Assembly: GCA_021772975.1 (NCBI GenBank)
Contig: JAJFKY010000014.1
Location: forward strand, 124,001-188,000
DNA: 64,000 nucleotides
Source: Gammaproteobacteria bacterium
GTDB lineage: Bacteria > Pseudomonadota > Gammaproteobacteria > Xanthomonadales > Wenzhouxiangellaceae
Reading direction: 5' to 3'
Position numbers and translations under genes: made by a program
Notes under the pieces: generated by a model
Told to the model about the DNA's origin: nothing
The model's input: only the letters and a program-made list of their open reading frames with translations
Database searches by the model: none
Part shown: piece after piece, positions 8,622 to 18,710 of the stretch
How the letters are laid out: each line of letters begins with the position of its first letter
Numbering within the stretch: the stretch's first letter is position 1

Positions 8622-11066
8622 ATGAGCAAATTAGCAGAGCAACAAAACCAGCTGGAATCAACCGCTTTATTACCGGTTTTATCCTTGCGTGACGTGGTGG
8701 TTTATCCCTTTATGGTGATTCCGCTGTTCATCGGCCGGGAAAAATCCATGCAGGCGCTGAAAAAAGCCATGGATCTGGACAAGCGCATATTGCTGGTGAC
8801 CCAGCGCAGCCCGGACGTTGATGACCCGGCGCCGGATGATTTATACAACGCCGGCACGCTGGCGACCATTCTGCAATTACTGCGCCTGCCGGACGGTACT
8901 ACCAAAGTGCTGGTGGAAGGCGTGGAACGCGTCACCGTGGATGCTTATCAGGAGCAGGGTGATTATCTGGCGGCGGTGTGGTCACCGATGCAGCCTGATC
9001 AACCCGAGGACGCGCGCGCCACCGAGGTTACCGCGCGTTCGCTGACCTCCATGTTCGAGAATTACATCAAGCTGAATCGCAAGATTCCGCCGGAACTGTT
9101 AACCACCCTGGCGGGTATCGACGACAACAGCCGATTGGCTGATACCGTCGCCGCGCATTTGAATGTGCGTCTGGAAGACAAGCAGGAACTGCTGGAGATG
9201 CCCGATGTGCAGCAACGCATGGAGCGCCTGCTGAAGCTGATTGAAAGCGAGCTGGACATGCTGCAGCTGGAAAAACGCATCCGTGGACGCGTCAAAGGCC
9301 AGATGGAAAAGAGTCAGCGTGAGTATTATCTGAATGAGCAGATGAAGGCCATCCAGAAGGAACTGGGTGATCTGGATGACGCGCCCGATGATCTGGAAGA
9401 CCTGGAAAGCAAGGTCGAGAAGGCGGGCATGCCCAAGCAGGCGCTGGAAAAAGCCCAGTCCGAGTTACGCAAGCTGCGGATGATGTCACCGATGTCCGCC
9501 GAAGCTACCGTAGTGCGCAACTATGTTGACTGGATGGTCGGATTGCCGTGGAAAAAACGCAGCAAGGTCAGCAAGGACCTGCGTGCGGCCGAGCAAGTGC
9601 TGGACAATGACCACTACGGGCTGGAAAAAGTCAAAGAACGTATTGTTGAATATCTGGCGGTGCAGCAGCGCGTCAAAAAGATGCGCGGCCCGATCCTGTG
9701 TCTGGTGGGTCCGCCGGGGGTAGGTAAAACTTCGCTGGGCAAATCAATTGCCCGCGCCACCGGCCGTGAATTTGTACGTATGTCGTTGGGCGGTATTCGT
9801 GATGAGGCGGAAATACGCGGTCATCGCCGGACCTATATTGGTTCAATGCCGGGCCGCATACTGCAGTCTATGTCACGGGCGGGTAAAAAGAATCCACTGT
9901 TCATGCTGGATGAGCTCGACAAGATGTCCATGGATTTTCGCGGCGACCCATCCTCGGCGCTGCTGGAAGTGCTGGATCCGGAACAAAACGATGCCTTCAG
10001 CGACCACTATCTGGAAGTCGATTACGATTTGTCCGAGGTGATGTTTATCGCGACCGCGAACTCACTGGATATTCCAGCCCCCCTGCTGGATCGTATGGAA
10101 GTGATCCGCATTCCCGGTTACACCGAGGATGAAAAGCACCATATCGCCTCGCGTTTTCTGGTTCCCAAAGAGCGTGGCAAACATGGCCTGGAAGAAAGTG
10201 AACTGCATATCAGTGATCAGGCGATCACCGACATTATCCGCTATTACACCCGTGAGGCCGGGGTGCGTAATCTGGAACGCGAGATCGCCAAGATCTGCCG
10301 CAAGGTGGTCAAGGAACTGGTGCTGGATAAAAAACGTGATAAGCGACACATCACGGTTCGCAACCTGGATAATTATCTGGGCGTGCGTCAGCATCGTTAC
10401 GACAGCGCGGAAAAAGAGCCGGAAATCGGTCAGGTCAATGGCCTGGCATGGACTTCAGTGGGCGGTGAATTATTGCGCATTGAATCCAGCCTGGTGCCCG
10501 GCAAGGGCAAATTGACGCACACCGGACAGCTCGGTGATGTGATGCAGGAATCCGTCCAGGCGGCTCTGACCGTGGTACGTTCGCGCGCTGAAGTATTGGG
10601 TCTGCCGGAAGATTTTCATACCACCAAGGACCTGCATATTCACGTTCCGGAGGGTGCTACGCCCAAGGATGGTCCCAGTGCCGGGATCGCGATGTGCATT
10701 GCCCTGGTTTCCGCCATTACCCGCATTCCGGTGCGGGCTGATGTGGCGATGACGGGAGAAATTACTCTGCGCGGAAAAGTATTGCCGATTGGCGGGCTGA
10801 AGGAAAAATTACTGGCTGCTCATCGCAGCGGTATTCATACCGTGATTATTCCGGAAGAAAATCGCAAGGATTTGGTGGATATTCCGGACAACGTCAGTGA
10901 TAAATTAAATATCATGCCAGTCAGCTGGATTGACGAAGTGCTGGAAATTGCACTGGTCGAGGTGCCCAGGCCTGCCTCTAAAACCGCGCCGGAGACTGCG
11001 CCGGCGCAGGCCAGCGCGCCTGAAAGTGAGGCAGCTTCCAGCGGCAGCAATATCCGTTCCCATTAA
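8622..11066 (+). CDS. lon: ATP-dependent serine protease Lon
   Basis: A cytoplasmic AAA+ protease that degrades damaged and short-lived regulatory proteins. It has 814 residues, versus 784 in E. coli. The order is N-domain (about 12-210), coiled-coil region (about 220-300), AAA+ module with Walker [10 protein letters not shown] near residue 363, and C-terminal protease domain. The Ser-Lys dyad is Ser686 in PKDGPSAG and Lys729 in [10 protein letters not shown], with the usual 43-residue separation. The last 30 residues are a low-complexity Ala/Pro/Glu/Ser tail that exceeds the family core. hupB follows, as in enterics and pseudomonads. Confidence 0.98.
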   Translation: MSKLAEQQNQLESTALLPVLSLRDVVVYPFMVIPLFIGREKSMQALKKAMDLDKRILLVTQRSPDVDDPAPDDLYNAGTLATILQLLRLPDGTTKVLVEGVERVTVDAYQEQGDYLAAVWSPMQPDQPEDARATEVTARSLTSMFENYIKLNRKIPPELLTTLAGIDDNSRLADTVAAHLNVRLEDKQELLEMPDVQQRMERLLKLIESELDMLQLEKRIRGRVKGQMEKSQREYYLNEQMKAIQKELGDLDDAPDDLEDLESKVEKAGMPKQALEKAQSELRKLRMMSPMSAEATVVRNYVDWMVGLPWKKRSKVSKDLRAAEQVLDNDHYGLEKVKERIVEYLAVQQRVKKMRGPILCLVGPPGVGKTSLGKSIARATGREFVRMSLGGIRDEAEIRGHRRTYIGSMPGRILQSMSRAGKKNPLFMLDELDKMSMDFRGDPSSALLEVLDPEQNDAFSDHYLEVDYDLSEVMFIATANSLDIPAPLLDRMEVIRIPGYTEDEKHHIASRFLVPKERGKHGLEESELHISDQAITDIIRYYTREAGVRNLEREIAKICRKVVKELVLDKKRDKRHITVRNLDNYLGVRQHRYDSAEKEPEIGQVNGLAWTSVGGELLRIESSLVPGKGKLTHTGQLGDVMQESVQAALTVVRSRAEVLGLPEDFHTTKDLHIHVPEGATPKDGPSAGIAMCIALVSAITRIPVRADVAMTGEITLRGKVLPIGGLKEKLLAAHRSGIHTVIIPEENRKDLVDIPDNVSDKLNIMPVSWIDEVLEIALVEVPRPASKTAPETAPAQASAPESEAASSGSNIRSH

Positions 11067-11341
11067 TTACTGCTGTTGCCCAGTCGAGACAAGTGGGCTA
11101 AGCAGTTGAACTCAATCCCTTTTATCGCCGCTGCCTGAAAGGAAAGCGGCTTCAGGCCCGGTAAATGTAAAATTTTCGCTTGAAGGCGCTGTGGCGCTGG
11201 GATAGTATTCCGCATTCGGCTTGCAGATACTGTAACTGCCGTTAGATGGCAGGCAATAAGGGAATGCTGCTTAAATTATTAGAGTCATCGCAAGTACATC
11301 TAGCAAGCACAAGAACATACAGAGATCTACGGAGTTAACTA

Positions 11342-11614
11342 ATGAATAAAACTGAAGTAATTGATTGTATCGCCTCAGAATCAGGGCTGAGCAAGGCTGA
11401 TGCCGGGCGTGCATTGGAAGCATTTTGCAAATGTGTTTCCGGCGCTTTAAAAAAGGGTGACAGTGTACAGTTGGTCGGCTTTGGCACCTTTGGTGTGCGG
11501 GAGCGCAGCGCACGTACCGGTCGCAATCCGCAAACCGGTGCTACGATCAATATCAAAGCGTCCAAGAATGTAGGCTTCAAAGCAGGCAAAGCGCTGAAAG
11601 ATTCTTTGAACTAA
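11342..11614 (+). CDS. hupB: DNA-binding protein HU (beta type)
   Basis: A nucleoid-associated histone-like protein that bends and compacts DNA as a dimer. It has 90 residues, the exact family size, beginning [11 protein letters not shown]. The beta-arm signature is present ([20 protein letters not shown]...), with the intercalating Pro in RNPQTG. A GGAG site precedes the ATG. Its place between lon and ppiD is conserved in gammaproteobacteria. Residues Cys9 and Cys29 are unusual, as most HU proteins lack cysteine. Confidence 0.96.
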   Translation: MNKTEVIDCIASESGLSKADAGRALEAFCKCVSGALKKGDSVQLVGFGTFGVRERSARTGRNPQTGATINIKASKNVGFKAGKALKDSLN

Positions 11615-11746
11615 GCCTATCGACCCTGGTGATGTTTTATCCAGCCCTTGGCTGATTAAACCTGCCGTTGCCACCGCCTGCTTAACACCAGTACGCGGTA
11701 ACCTCCCATCAAGTATTCGGCAGCATGGGTCAAAGTACCGTTATTA

Positions 11747-11778
11747 CTGAAGCCGGCCTTGCTATAGGCCGGCTTCAG
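11747..11778. repeat. Perfect 12-bp inverted repeat downstream of hupB
   Basis: CTGAAGCCGGCC and GGCCGGCTTCAG flank an 8-base loop (TTGCTATA). This is a very stable hairpin 132 bases after hupB. No T-run follows on either strand, so a plain intrinsic terminator is not certain; mRNA stabilisation or transcription pausing are alternatives. Nothing else is seen in the 350-base spacer 11615-11966. Confidence 0.6.
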
Positions 11779-11966
11779 CGTATTGGCAGACAACATCATG
11801 TCTTCAGGTAGCAAGCGTTTCGATTTAGGCCGGGCAAATGATCTGAACGGAGCCGGACGCATAAGAGTCGGATCGACACGGGTAGTTAAAAATGTTTATT
11901 TAAGGGCTGGCAAACAGTCTGAATATTGATTAAACTAGCCCGCTTGCCTGGAGGTAAACTAATTCC

Positions 11967-12042
11967 GGGTGCTTAGCTCAGCTGGTAGAGCATCGCCCTT
12001 ACAAGGCGAGGGTCGGCGGTTCGATCCCGTCAGCACCCACCA
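11967..12042 (+). tRNA. tRNA-Val (anticodon TAC)
   Basis: A 76-base cloverleaf with acceptor GGGTGCT/AGCACCC, discriminator A and CCA. The anticodon stem TCGCC/GGCGA encloses CTTACAA (TAC). It sits six bases before tRNA-Asp, so the two are co-transcribed. Confidence 0.97.
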
Positions 12043-12048
12043 AAATTT

Positions 12049-12125
12049 GGAGTGGTAGTTCAGTTGGTTAGAATACCGGCCTGTCACGCCGGGGGTCGCG
12101 GGTTCGAGTCCCGTCCACTCCGCCA
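12049..12125 (+). tRNA. tRNA-Asp (anticodon GTC)
   Basis: A 77-base cloverleaf with acceptor GGAGTGG/CCACTCC, discriminator G and CCA. The anticodon stem CCGGC/GCCGG encloses CTGTCAC (GTC). Confidence 0.97.
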
Positions 12126-12131
12126 TGATCG

Positions 12132-12160
12132 AAAGGCGTCCCTTGGACGCCTTTTTTTTT
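12132..12160 (+). terminator. Intrinsic terminator of the tRNA-Val/Asp operon
   Basis: AAGGCGTCC pairs with GGACGCC and is followed by ten T residues (12151-12160), seven bases after tRNA-Asp. ppiD starts 43 bases later. Confidence 0.9.
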
Positions 12161-12202
12161 GACGATTGAGATAGCTTTTCGAGTTTTAATTAGGTATTCA
12201 AC

Positions 12203-14197
12203 ATGTTACAGGTTATACGCGAACGCATTAGTGGCATAGTGGCCATCATTATTTTTGGCTTCCTGGGAATATTGCTGATTCCATTCGGTGCGCAGAACTT
12301 TAACCAGGCTGTCACCGCTGATGCGGTTGCCAAGGTTGGTGATGCGGAAATCACCCGTACTGAATTTGAAACCAGTTTCAATAATTACCGCCAGCGCCTG
12401 CGCCAGTTGCTGGGCAGCAATTTTGACGAATTTGCTTACAGCCAGCCACTGATCCGCCGCGAGCATCTGGAAACCGTTATCAATCAGCGTCTGCTGCAAC
12501 AGTATGCTGCTGACAGCGGTCTGGATGTATCGCCTGCACAACTGACCGAAACCGTGCAGTCGATCCCGGGATTTCAGGTGGCTGGCACATTCGACCAGAC
12601 TGTTTATCAACAGGCACTGGCCAATCAGCGTCTGGATGAAGGGCGTTTTTTGAACGATCTGCGCGGTAATTTAATGACCCAGACGCTGGCGAATGCCCTG
12701 CAGGCCTCGGCCCAGCCAACCGAGCGCGAAATTGATGCCATGCTGGCATTGCAAAATCAGACCCGCAATATTGACTACGTATTATTTCCTGCCAGCGCGC
12801 ATCTGGAATCGGTCAGTGTGGCGGATGAAGATATCCAGGCCTACTACGATGAAAACAGCAATCAATTCATGCGCCCGGAACAAGTCTCGCTGGAGTATGT
12901 GGAGATCAGAGCGGATGACTTTGCGGTCAGTGACGAATTAGACGAACAGTTGTTACAGGATCGCTATGAAGACCAAAAGCAACGTTTTGTGACCGAAGAA
13001 CGGCGTCAGGCTTCGCATATTCTGCTGACCCTGGATGGCGGTGCGGATGAGACCGCCGAAGCTGAAGTGCAGGCACTGGCCGAGTCTTTGGTCGAGCGCG
13101 CCCGCAATGGAGAAGACTTTGCCGCTCTGGCCGAGGAGTTTTCACAGGATCCGGGTTCTGCCGCCAACGGTGGTGATCTGGGCTGGGTGGAGCCGGGCGT
13201 GATGGTGCAGGCATTTGAAACAGCTTTGTTTGAGCTGGAAAAAGACGCCATTTCCGAGCCGGTCCGCACTGGTTTTGGTTACCACGTCATCTGGCTACGG
13301 GATATCCAGCCATCGACTGGAAAATCCTTTGCTGAAGCACGCGATGAACTGGAGCAGGAGGCCCGCGCAGAACTGGCCGAGCGCCAGTATCTGGATGTGG
13401 CCGATGAGTTGGTTGATCTGAGTTTTGAACAACTCGATGCCCTACAGCCGGTTGCTGATGAGCTGGGTCTGGATATTCAAAAGACTGAGCTGTTCAGTCG
13501 GAGCGGGGGCACCGGTGTGGCTGCCCGGCCGGAAGTGATTGAAGCGGCGTTCTCTGATCTGCTGCTGCTGGAACAAAGCAACAGTGATCCGATTCAGTTG
13601 GATCCGAATCATCTGCTGGTGGCGCGCATCAATGAGCATGTGCCGGCCACGCCCAGGCCATTGGCGGAAGTGGAAGTGGAAATCCGTAATATTCTAGAGC
13701 GCCGGCGCGCCAGTGAACTGGCGCGGGAAGCCGCGCAACAGCTGCTGGAGGCTGCCGATCAGGCCGGTGGGCTGCAGGCCGCGCTGGATGCCGAGCAGGG
13801 CGGCGATAGCGCTGCTGAGGATAGCACCGACGGCGAGTCTGAGAATAATGCTGAACCGGCTGCGCCAGCTGTCCGGTTGCATGGCGATCTGACCCAGGTG
13901 GCGGCCTTGACCCGCAGCGACTTCCAACTGGGTCAAACTTTTCTGCAGGCAGTGTTTGGCATGAACCTGGAGCAGGATGGCGCTGCGATCAGCCGGGTGG
14001 TGCCTCAGAACGGTCAGGACTGGGCGGTCGTGCGGCTGAATTCAATCACCAGCGGGGATCCGTCCAGTGCCAGTGAAGCCGAGCGGGAGCGCATTTCTCA
14101 GCAGTTGCAACGCAGTCTGGTGAGCGAAGAACAAGCTGGCTTGCTGGCACAGTTACGCGATGAGTACGATATTACGGTCTACGAGGATCGCTTGTAG
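12203..14197 (+). CDS. ppiD: Periplasmic folding chaperone PpiD (SurA/parvulin type)
   Basis: An inner-membrane-anchored periplasmic chaperone that meets proteins leaving the Sec translocon. It has 664 residues. The N-terminus [11 protein letters not shown] precedes one membrane segment (residues about 13-29), then a SurA-N-like chaperone region. A parvulin domain lies at about 262-360, marked by [17 protein letters not shown] and [10 protein letters not shown] Glu/Asp/Ala-rich insert near 535-555 separates it from the C-terminal chaperone lobe. Its position after hupB and beside fabI is the same as in Pseudomonas. The parvulin domain of E. coli PpiD is catalytically inactive, and activity here cannot be judged. 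Confidence 0.95.
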   Translation: MLQVIRERISGIVAIIIFGFLGILLIPFGAQNFNQAVTADAVAKVGDAEITRTEFETSFNNYRQRLRQLLGSNFDEFAYSQPLIRREHLETVINQRLLQQYAADSGLDVSPAQLTETVQSIPGFQVAGTFDQTVYQQALANQRLDEGRFLNDLRGNLMTQTLANALQASAQPTEREIDAMLALQNQTRNIDYVLFPASAHLESVSVADEDIQAYYDENSNQFMRPEQVSLEYVEIRADDFAVSDELDEQLLQDRYEDQKQRFVTEERRQASHILLTLDGGADETAEAEVQALAESLVERARNGEDFAALAEEFSQDPGSAANGGDLGWVEPGVMVQAFETALFELEKDAISEPVRTGFGYHVIWLRDIQPSTGKSFAEARDELEQEARAELAERQYLDVADELVDLSFEQLDALQPVADELGLDIQKTELFSRSGGTGVAARPEVIEAAFSDLLLLEQSNSDPIQLDPNHLLVARINEHVPATPRPLAEVEVEIRNILERRRASELAREAAQQLLEAADQAGGLQAALDAEQGGDSAAEDSTDGESENNAEPAAPAVRLHGDLTQVAALTRSDFQLGQTFLQAVFGMNLEQDGAAISRVVPQNGQDWAVVRLNSITSGDPSSASEAERERISQQLQRSLVSEEQAGLLAQLRDEYDITVYEDRL

Positions 14198-14259
14198 GCC
14201 AACTGACGTGATTGTGTCGGGCCGGGCAAGAGGGGCCCGGGCAAGAGCGGTTAGCAATT

Positions 14260-14293
14260 ACCAAAAAGCCCGGGCATGCCCGGGCTTTTTGGT
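14260..14293. terminator. Bidirectional terminator between ppiD and fabI
   Basis: CCAAAAAGCCCGGGC (14261-14275) pairs perfectly with GCCCGGGCTTTTTGG (14278-14292). A-rich and T-rich flanks allow termination from both convergent genes. Confidence 0.9.
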
Positions 14294-14357
14294 GATGGCA
14301 ATTTGAGTGCGCGCGCCAGAATCACCCAATAGAATTGGCGACCGGCCTGCGGCGAGC

Positions 14358-15149
14358 TTAATCGCTGCCCAGTTCAGGCATTCCCAGGATGTTGTAACCG
14401 GCGTCCACATAGGTAACCTCACCGGTAATGCCGCGCGCGTAGTCAGAGCATAAAAAGGCGGCTACGTTGCCCACTTCTTCAGCCGTGATGGTACGCCGCA
14501 GCGGTGCGCAGCGCTGGACGTGATCCAGCATACTGCGAAACTGCGCGATGCCTGCCGCGGCCAGAGTTTTGATCGGCCCTGCGGAAATGGCGTTAACACG
14601 AATGCCTTCCGGCCCCATACTTTGCGCCAGATAGCGTGTACAAGCCTCCAGGCTGGCCTTAGCCAGGCCCATGACGTTATAGCTGGGCATTGCCCTGACT
14701 GAACCGAGATATGACAAGGTGAGCAGCGAGGCTTCACGTCCCTGCATCAACGGTCGCGCGGCCTTGGCCAGCGCAGCAAAGCTATACGCGCTGATATCGT
14801 GGGCAATGGCAAAACCTTCTCGCGTGACCGCGTCGATAAAACCGCCGTCCAGCTGCTCACGCGGAGCGAAGCCAACCGCATGCACGACGCAGTCCAGGTG
14901 TCCCCAGCTCTGCTGGAGCTGGCCAAAGACGGCGTCAATCTGTTCGTCTGAAGCGACATCACAGGGCAGACAGATATCTGAACCACATTCGTCTGCGATG
15001 GCCTGTACCCGCGATTGCAGTTTTTCATTCTGGTAGGTAAACGCCAGTTCAGCGCCTTCCCGATGCATCGCTTTTGCGATGCCCCAGGCAATTGAGCGTG
15101 GGCTGGCCACGCCGACAATCAAAACCCGTTTTCCCTGCATTAAACTCAT
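14358..15149 (-). CDS. fabI: Enoyl-[acyl-carrier-protein] reductase (NADH), FabI type
   Basis: Catalyses the last reduction of each fatty-acid elongation cycle and is the target of triclosan. It has 263 residues. The Rossmann start has [14 protein letters not shown]. The active site residues Tyr147, Tyr157 and Lys164 (S-Y-x6-K spacing as in E. coli Tyr156/Lys163) are intact. AGGAG lies about 11 bases before the ATG. It is last in a yidD-pyrC-fabI minus-strand group, 46 bases after pyrC, and converges with ppiD. Confidence 0.97.
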   Translation of the reverse strand: MSLMQGKRVLIVGVASPRSIAWGIAKAMHREGAELAFTYQNEKLQSRVQAIADECGSDICLPCDVASDEQIDAVFGQLQQSWGHLDCVVHAVGFAPREQLDGGFIDAVTREGFAIAHDISAYSFAALAKAARPLMQGREASLLTLSYLGSVRAMPSYNVMGLAKASLEACTRYLAQSMGPEGIRVNAISAGPIKTLAAAGIAQFRSMLDHVQRCAPLRRTITAEEVGNVAAFLCSDYARGITGEVTYVDAGYNILGMPELGSD

Positions 15150-15195
15150 CTGATCTCAACTCCTGACTGGAATACCATTAATTATTGTGAGCGGG

Positions 15196-16536
15196 CTAAC
15201 GGTCAAACGCCAGCCGCATGCCGGCGGTGTGCAGCAGCAGCCGGTTATTCTGATAAACGATCTGGCCATTGACCAGCGTAGTATGCACCGCGCCGTTAAA
15301 ACGCTGGCCGGCAAACGGTGTCCAGCCACAGCGGGACAGACATTGGCTGTTAGCCACACTCCAGGGCTGATCAGTCTGCAGTAACACCAGATCGGCGAAA
15401 TAACCCTCCCGGATAAATCCGCGCTCCTGCACCTGAAAACGCAGCGCCGGATTGTGGGCGGTCATCTGGACCAGCCTGGCAATGCTGAATCGTCCCGCGT
15501 GGACGTGCTCATAGGCGCATGGCAGGGCATGTTGCGCCAGCGGCAGCCCGGCGGCATCGGTCACGTAATTCCCGGTATCTTTTTCAGCGGGCAGGTGCGG
15601 GGCATGATCGGTGGCAATAATATCGATTCGTCCATCCACCACCGCGTCCAGCAGGGCGAGGCGATGGCGGGCCGCCTTGATCGCGGGGTTGCATTTGATC
15701 TGATTACCCAGCTGTGCATAGTCATCGGCGGTGAAATGCAGGTGATGGATACAGACTTCCGCGGTAATCTGCTTATTAAGCATGTCACCGGGTTCGAACA
15801 ACGCCATTTCCTCGGCCGTGGTCAAATGCAGGACATGCAGCTGCGTGCCGTGTTTTTTCGCCAGCCTGACCGCCAATTCCGAGGACCGCAGACAAGCCTG
15901 CACATCACGGATTTCCGGATGTGCTGCAGGCGGGATCACACTGCCATAGCGGCGGGTAGCCCGTTCCAGGTTCTCCAGAATGGTGGGGGTATGCTCGCAA
16001 TGAGTGGTGACCGGAATGCGCGCTTCGGCAAAAATCCGCTCCAGAATCTGCTCATCATCCACCAGCATATTGCCGGTGGAGGCGCCCATAAAAACCTTGA
16101 TGCCACAGGCTGCTTTAGGGTCCAGTTGGCGCAGTTCTTCTATATTGTCGTTGCTGCCGCCGAAGTAGAAAGCGTAGTTGGCGGCGCAGCGACCTTCGGC
16201 CAGCGTGTATTTGTCCGCCAGGGCCTGCCGGGTGGTAGTGGTTGGGGAAGTATTCGGCATTTCCATGAAACTGGTGATACCACCAGCCACCGCCGCTGCC
16301 GACTCACTGGCCAGATCACCTTTCTGAGTCAGGCCAGGTTCGCGGAAATGCACCTGGTCATCGATCATCCCGGGCAGCAGCAGCAAGCCCTCGGCATCAA
16401 TGACCTGAGCAGTGGCGGGCGCACTCAGTCCGGCGCCAATCTGCTCGATGCGCTGGCCGCGGATCAGTACATCAGCATGCTGCTGGCGGCCTTCATTGAC
16501 CAGCAGCGGGTTTTTGATTAACAGGGACTCAGTCAT
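15196..16536 (-). CDS. pyrC: Dihydroorotase, class I type
   Basis: Closes carbamoyl-aspartate to dihydroorotate in pyrimidine synthesis. It has 446 residues, in the amidohydrolase TIM-barrel family. The metal motif reads DDQVHFREPG (residues 59-68). The first His of the usual D-x-H-x-H is Gln61 and His63 is kept, a variant I recall from other gammaproteobacteria. Lys147 in GIKVFMG is the candidate carbamylated lysine, His179 follows in TTHCEH, and the catalytic Asp lies in IATDHAPH. Allantoinase or dihydropyrimidinase are less likely because of the overall match. The start overlaps the yidD stop by 8 bases (ATGACTGA). Confidence 0.88.
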   Translation of the reverse strand: MTESLLIKNPLLVNEGRQQHADVLIRGQRIEQIGAGLSAPATAQVIDAEGLLLLPGMIDDQVHFREPGLTQKGDLASESAAAVAGGITSFMEMPNTSPTTTTRQALADKYTLAEGRCAANYAFYFGGSNDNIEELRQLDPKAACGIKVFMGASTGNMLVDDEQILERIFAEARIPVTTHCEHTPTILENLERATRRYGSVIPPAAHPEIRDVQACLRSSELAVRLAKKHGTQLHVLHLTTAEEMALFEPGDMLNKQITAEVCIHHLHFTADDYAQLGNQIKCNPAIKAARHRLALLDAVVDGRIDIIATDHAPHLPAEKDTGNYVTDAAGLPLAQHALPCAYEHVHAGRFSIARLVQMTAHNPALRFQVQERGFIREGYFADLVLLQTDQPWSVANSQCLSRCGWTPFAGQRFNGAVHTTLVNGQIVYQNNRLLLHTAGMRLAFDR

Positions 16537-16789
16537 GCGGTACGGCTCCTGGCTGTGGCTGGTCAGTGTCCTGAATACCCGGCACCGGGTCGTAACCGCC
16601 TGCGCACCAGGGTTGGCAGCGCAGCAACCGGCGTAGCGTCAGCCAGCTGCCGTACAGGCTGCCATGATAGCTGATAGCAGTGTGCGCGTAATGGGAACAA
16701 CTGGGCGTAAACCGACATTGCCGACCAACCCAGGGGCTCAGCAGGTATTGGTAAACCCGAATGATTTTGCATAACAGGTGTCGCAGCAT
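16529..16789 (-). CDS. yidD: Membrane protein insertion efficiency factor YidD
   Basis: A small inner-membrane-associated protein thought to assist YidC/Sec insertion. It has 86 residues with the family hallmarks IRVYQYLLSPW, CRFTPSCSHYA and a G-(G)-YDPVP tail. Normally yidD sits between rnpA and yidC near oriC. Here it is instead coupled to pyrC by an 8-base overlap. Confidence 0.93.
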   Translation of the reverse strand: MLRHLLCKIIRVYQYLLSPWVGRQCRFTPSCSHYAHTAISYHGSLYGSWLTLRRLLRCQPWCAGGYDPVPGIQDTDQPQPGAVPHD

Positions 16790-16912
16790 GGTCCAGCACT
16801 GGAAATAAAATAATTTGCCACTATATCAGGGCAGCGCTTGCTGCGGCCAGCAACTTGGGTTATAAAGTCCGCCGCCCATTGATAAGTGCCAGACCTAGCC
16901 GGAGTCCAGACT

Positions 16913-17344
16913 ATGCCTGAACACATAGAGTTACCTGAAAATTATCGTCCGAGTACGGACGAAGAGTACATGAACAGCCAGCAACTGGAGTATTTCCGCC
17001 AGAAATTACTGCACTGGCGCCAGGAACTGGTGGAAGAATCCCAGGAAACCATCAACAACCTGCGCGATGAAGTGCGAGATGTTGGTGATGAAGCGGAGCG
17101 CGCCACCAGGGAAACTGAAAACAGCCTGGAACTGCGCACCCGTGACCGCTACCGCAAGCTGATCGGTAAAATCGACCAGGCCCTGGCGCGGGTTGAAGAT
17201 GGCAGTTACGGCTATTGCGAGGAAACCGGCGAAGAAATCGGTATAGCGCGTCTGGAAGCCCGTCCAATCGCCACTCTGAGTCTGGATGCCCAGGAGCGCT
17301 GGGAACATCGCCAACGCCAGATGGGCGATGTCCGCCGTGCCTGA
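16913..17344 (+). CDS. dksA: DksA-type RNA polymerase-binding transcription factor, zinc-poor variant
   Basis: Works with ppGpp in the RNA polymerase secondary channel to reprogram transcription under starvation. ATG 16913 is preferred (GGAG nine bases upstream); a GTG at 16886 would add nine residues. The protein has 143 residues. The coiled coil (about 22-95) has a tip D59-E-A-E62-R-A, where E. coli has D71-x-x-D74. The zinc-finger region reads YCEETGEEIG...ARLEARPIATLSLDAQ: only Cys102 remains, and the other three ligand positions are Thr105, Ser123 and Ala126. Such zinc-independent DksA proteins are known, for example DksA2 of Pseudomonas. It lies 123 bases from divergent yidD. Confidence 0.92.
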   Translation: MPEHIELPENYRPSTDEEYMNSQQLEYFRQKLLHWRQELVEESQETINNLRDEVRDVGDEAERATRETENSLELRTRDRYRKLIGKIDQALARVEDGSYGYCEETGEEIGIARLEARPIATLSLDAQERWEHRQRQMGDVRRA

Positions 17345-17514
17345 ACGGCAGTGCCGAGTGTTTCGGAGCGGGCTGCTATAGCTCGCTCCAGCAGCTGGGG
17401 CTGATCCAGTTTTGCCGAACCGTGAATTTGACTGCCTGCTATCACTCAGCGCAATGTTTATTCAGGCCCTGGCTGATATTCTTTACAAAAACTCACATAA
17501 AACTTTCACATTGT

Positions 17515-17523
17515 TGATATAAT
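17515..17523 (+). promoter_or_regulatory. Extended -10 promoter of the OmpA-like gene
   Basis: TGATATAAT is a perfect -10 hexamer with the TGn extension, 52 bases before the start codon in an AT-rich stretch (17475-17540). No good -35 is seen at normal spacing, as is common for extended -10 promoters. Confidence 0.6.
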
Positions 17524-17574
17524 GTTAAAGTGATAATTGATCACACGTGTTGCCCTGTCTGAAGGAGGCTGAAA

Positions 17575-18660
17575 ATGATTAAAGCAGCGAATAGAGCTGT
17601 ATTGGCGTCGATTGTTGCGCTGGCTTGCGGTGCTGCAAGCGCGCAGAATGATTACGACGACCGCTGGTATGTCAGTGCATTCGGTGGCTATGCCGACCTT
17701 GACAATGACCGTGCCAGTGTCACTAACGATGCATATTTTGGTGTTGGTTTTGGCCGTTTTTTCAGTGAAGACTTTTCGCTGGAACTGGAGCTGGACCGGA
17801 TTGAATCTACGCTGGTACCCCCGCCCGGATTCTTTGGCACCGAATTCAATGCCAAGTCGCTGGGTCTGATCGGCCGCTATCACCTGTTGAGCCCGGATAA
17901 TCCAGTTCGTCCGTATATTGGTTTTGGTGGTGGTGCTACCTATCGCCAGGCCTTTAATGGCGGAATTTCCGGTGATAAGGACGTGGATATCTACCTGTCG
18001 CCTCTGGTCGGTCTGAAATTCAATTTCAGCGACAATTTTGATGGCCGTCTGCAGGCCGCGTGGCGCACCGATCTGGGCAATGATTCGGATCTGGGTGAGG
18101 GTCGTTATGATGACTTCCTGTTCAGTGCCGGCATTACCTATAAATTTGGTTCCCGCACCGTGCCCACCCCACCGCCTGCGCCCGCTCCGGCAGCGCCACC
18201 GCCACCGCCGCCACCGGTTGATGGTGACGATGATCGCGATGGTGTGAAAAACAGCCGGGATAAATGCCCTAACACCCGCCCAGGCGCGGTGGTTGACATG
18301 GATGGCTGCGAAGTCCAGGTGATCATTGATCTGCCCGGTGTTAACTTCGCATTTGACGAAGCCCGTCTGACCCAGGAGTCATTTGCTATTCTGGATGATG
18401 CCGTGACCACTCTGAACCGTCACAAGCAGGTTAAGATCGAGGTTGCTGGACATACCGATTCAGTTGGTAGTGAAGCCTATAACCTGAGTCTGTCTGACCG
18501 CCGTTCCGCGGTGGTGCGTGACTATCTGATCAGCAAGGGTATCTCTGCTGACCGCATGACCTCCAGCGGATATGGTGAAAGCCGTCCGATTGCGACCAAT
18601 GCGACCAATGAAGGCCGTGCCCAGAACCGGCGTACTGAACTGGTGATTACCAGTAAGTAG
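17575..18660 (+). CDS. OmpA-like outer-membrane protein
   Basis: A 361-residue protein linking outer membrane to peptidoglycan. A signal peptide (1-23, ends ASA) is followed by a predicted eight-strand beta-barrel (about 24-195, ending AGITYKFG). Next come a Pro/Ala linker (about 199-213) and a short thrombospondin-3-like acidic segment DGDDDRDGVKNSRDKCPN with a Cys pair. The OmpA peptidoglycan-binding domain (about 245-361) has GHTDSVGSEAYNLSLSDRRS with the diaminopimelate-binding Asp and Arg region intact. A strong AAGGAGG site lies eight bases before the ATG, consistent with abundant expression. It is similar in layout to Pseudomonas OprF. Confidence 0.92.
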   Translation: MIKAANRAVLASIVALACGAASAQNDYDDRWYVSAFGGYADLDNDRASVTNDAYFGVGFGRFFSEDFSLELELDRIESTLVPPPGFFGTEFNAKSLGLIGRYHLLSPDNPVRPYIGFGGGATYRQAFNGGISGDKDVDIYLSPLVGLKFNFSDNFDGRLQAAWRTDLGNDSDLGEGRYDDFLFSAGITYKFGSRTVPTPPPAPAPAAPPPPPPPVDGDDDRDGVKNSRDKCPNTRPGAVVDMDGCEVQVIIDLPGVNFAFDEARLTQESFAILDDAVTTLNRHKQVKIEVAGHTDSVGSEAYNLSLSDRRSAVVRDYLISKGISADRMTSSGYGESRPIATNATNEGRAQNRRTELVITSK

Positions 18661-18679
18661 CTGAGTTTCCACTGAGCAT

Positions 18680-18710
18680 AAAAAACCGCGGCACTGCTGC
18701 GGTTTTTTTA
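18680..18710 (+). terminator. Terminator of the OmpA-like gene
   Basis: A hairpin AAAACCGCGGCA...TGCTGCGGTTTTTTT with a seven-T run, 20 bases after the stop codon. Confidence 0.85.

Noticed and set aside
15454-16521. Plus-strand open frame of 355 codons
   Set aside because: It lies fully antisense to pyrC, which has clear dihydroorotase motifs; the protein shows no recognisable features.
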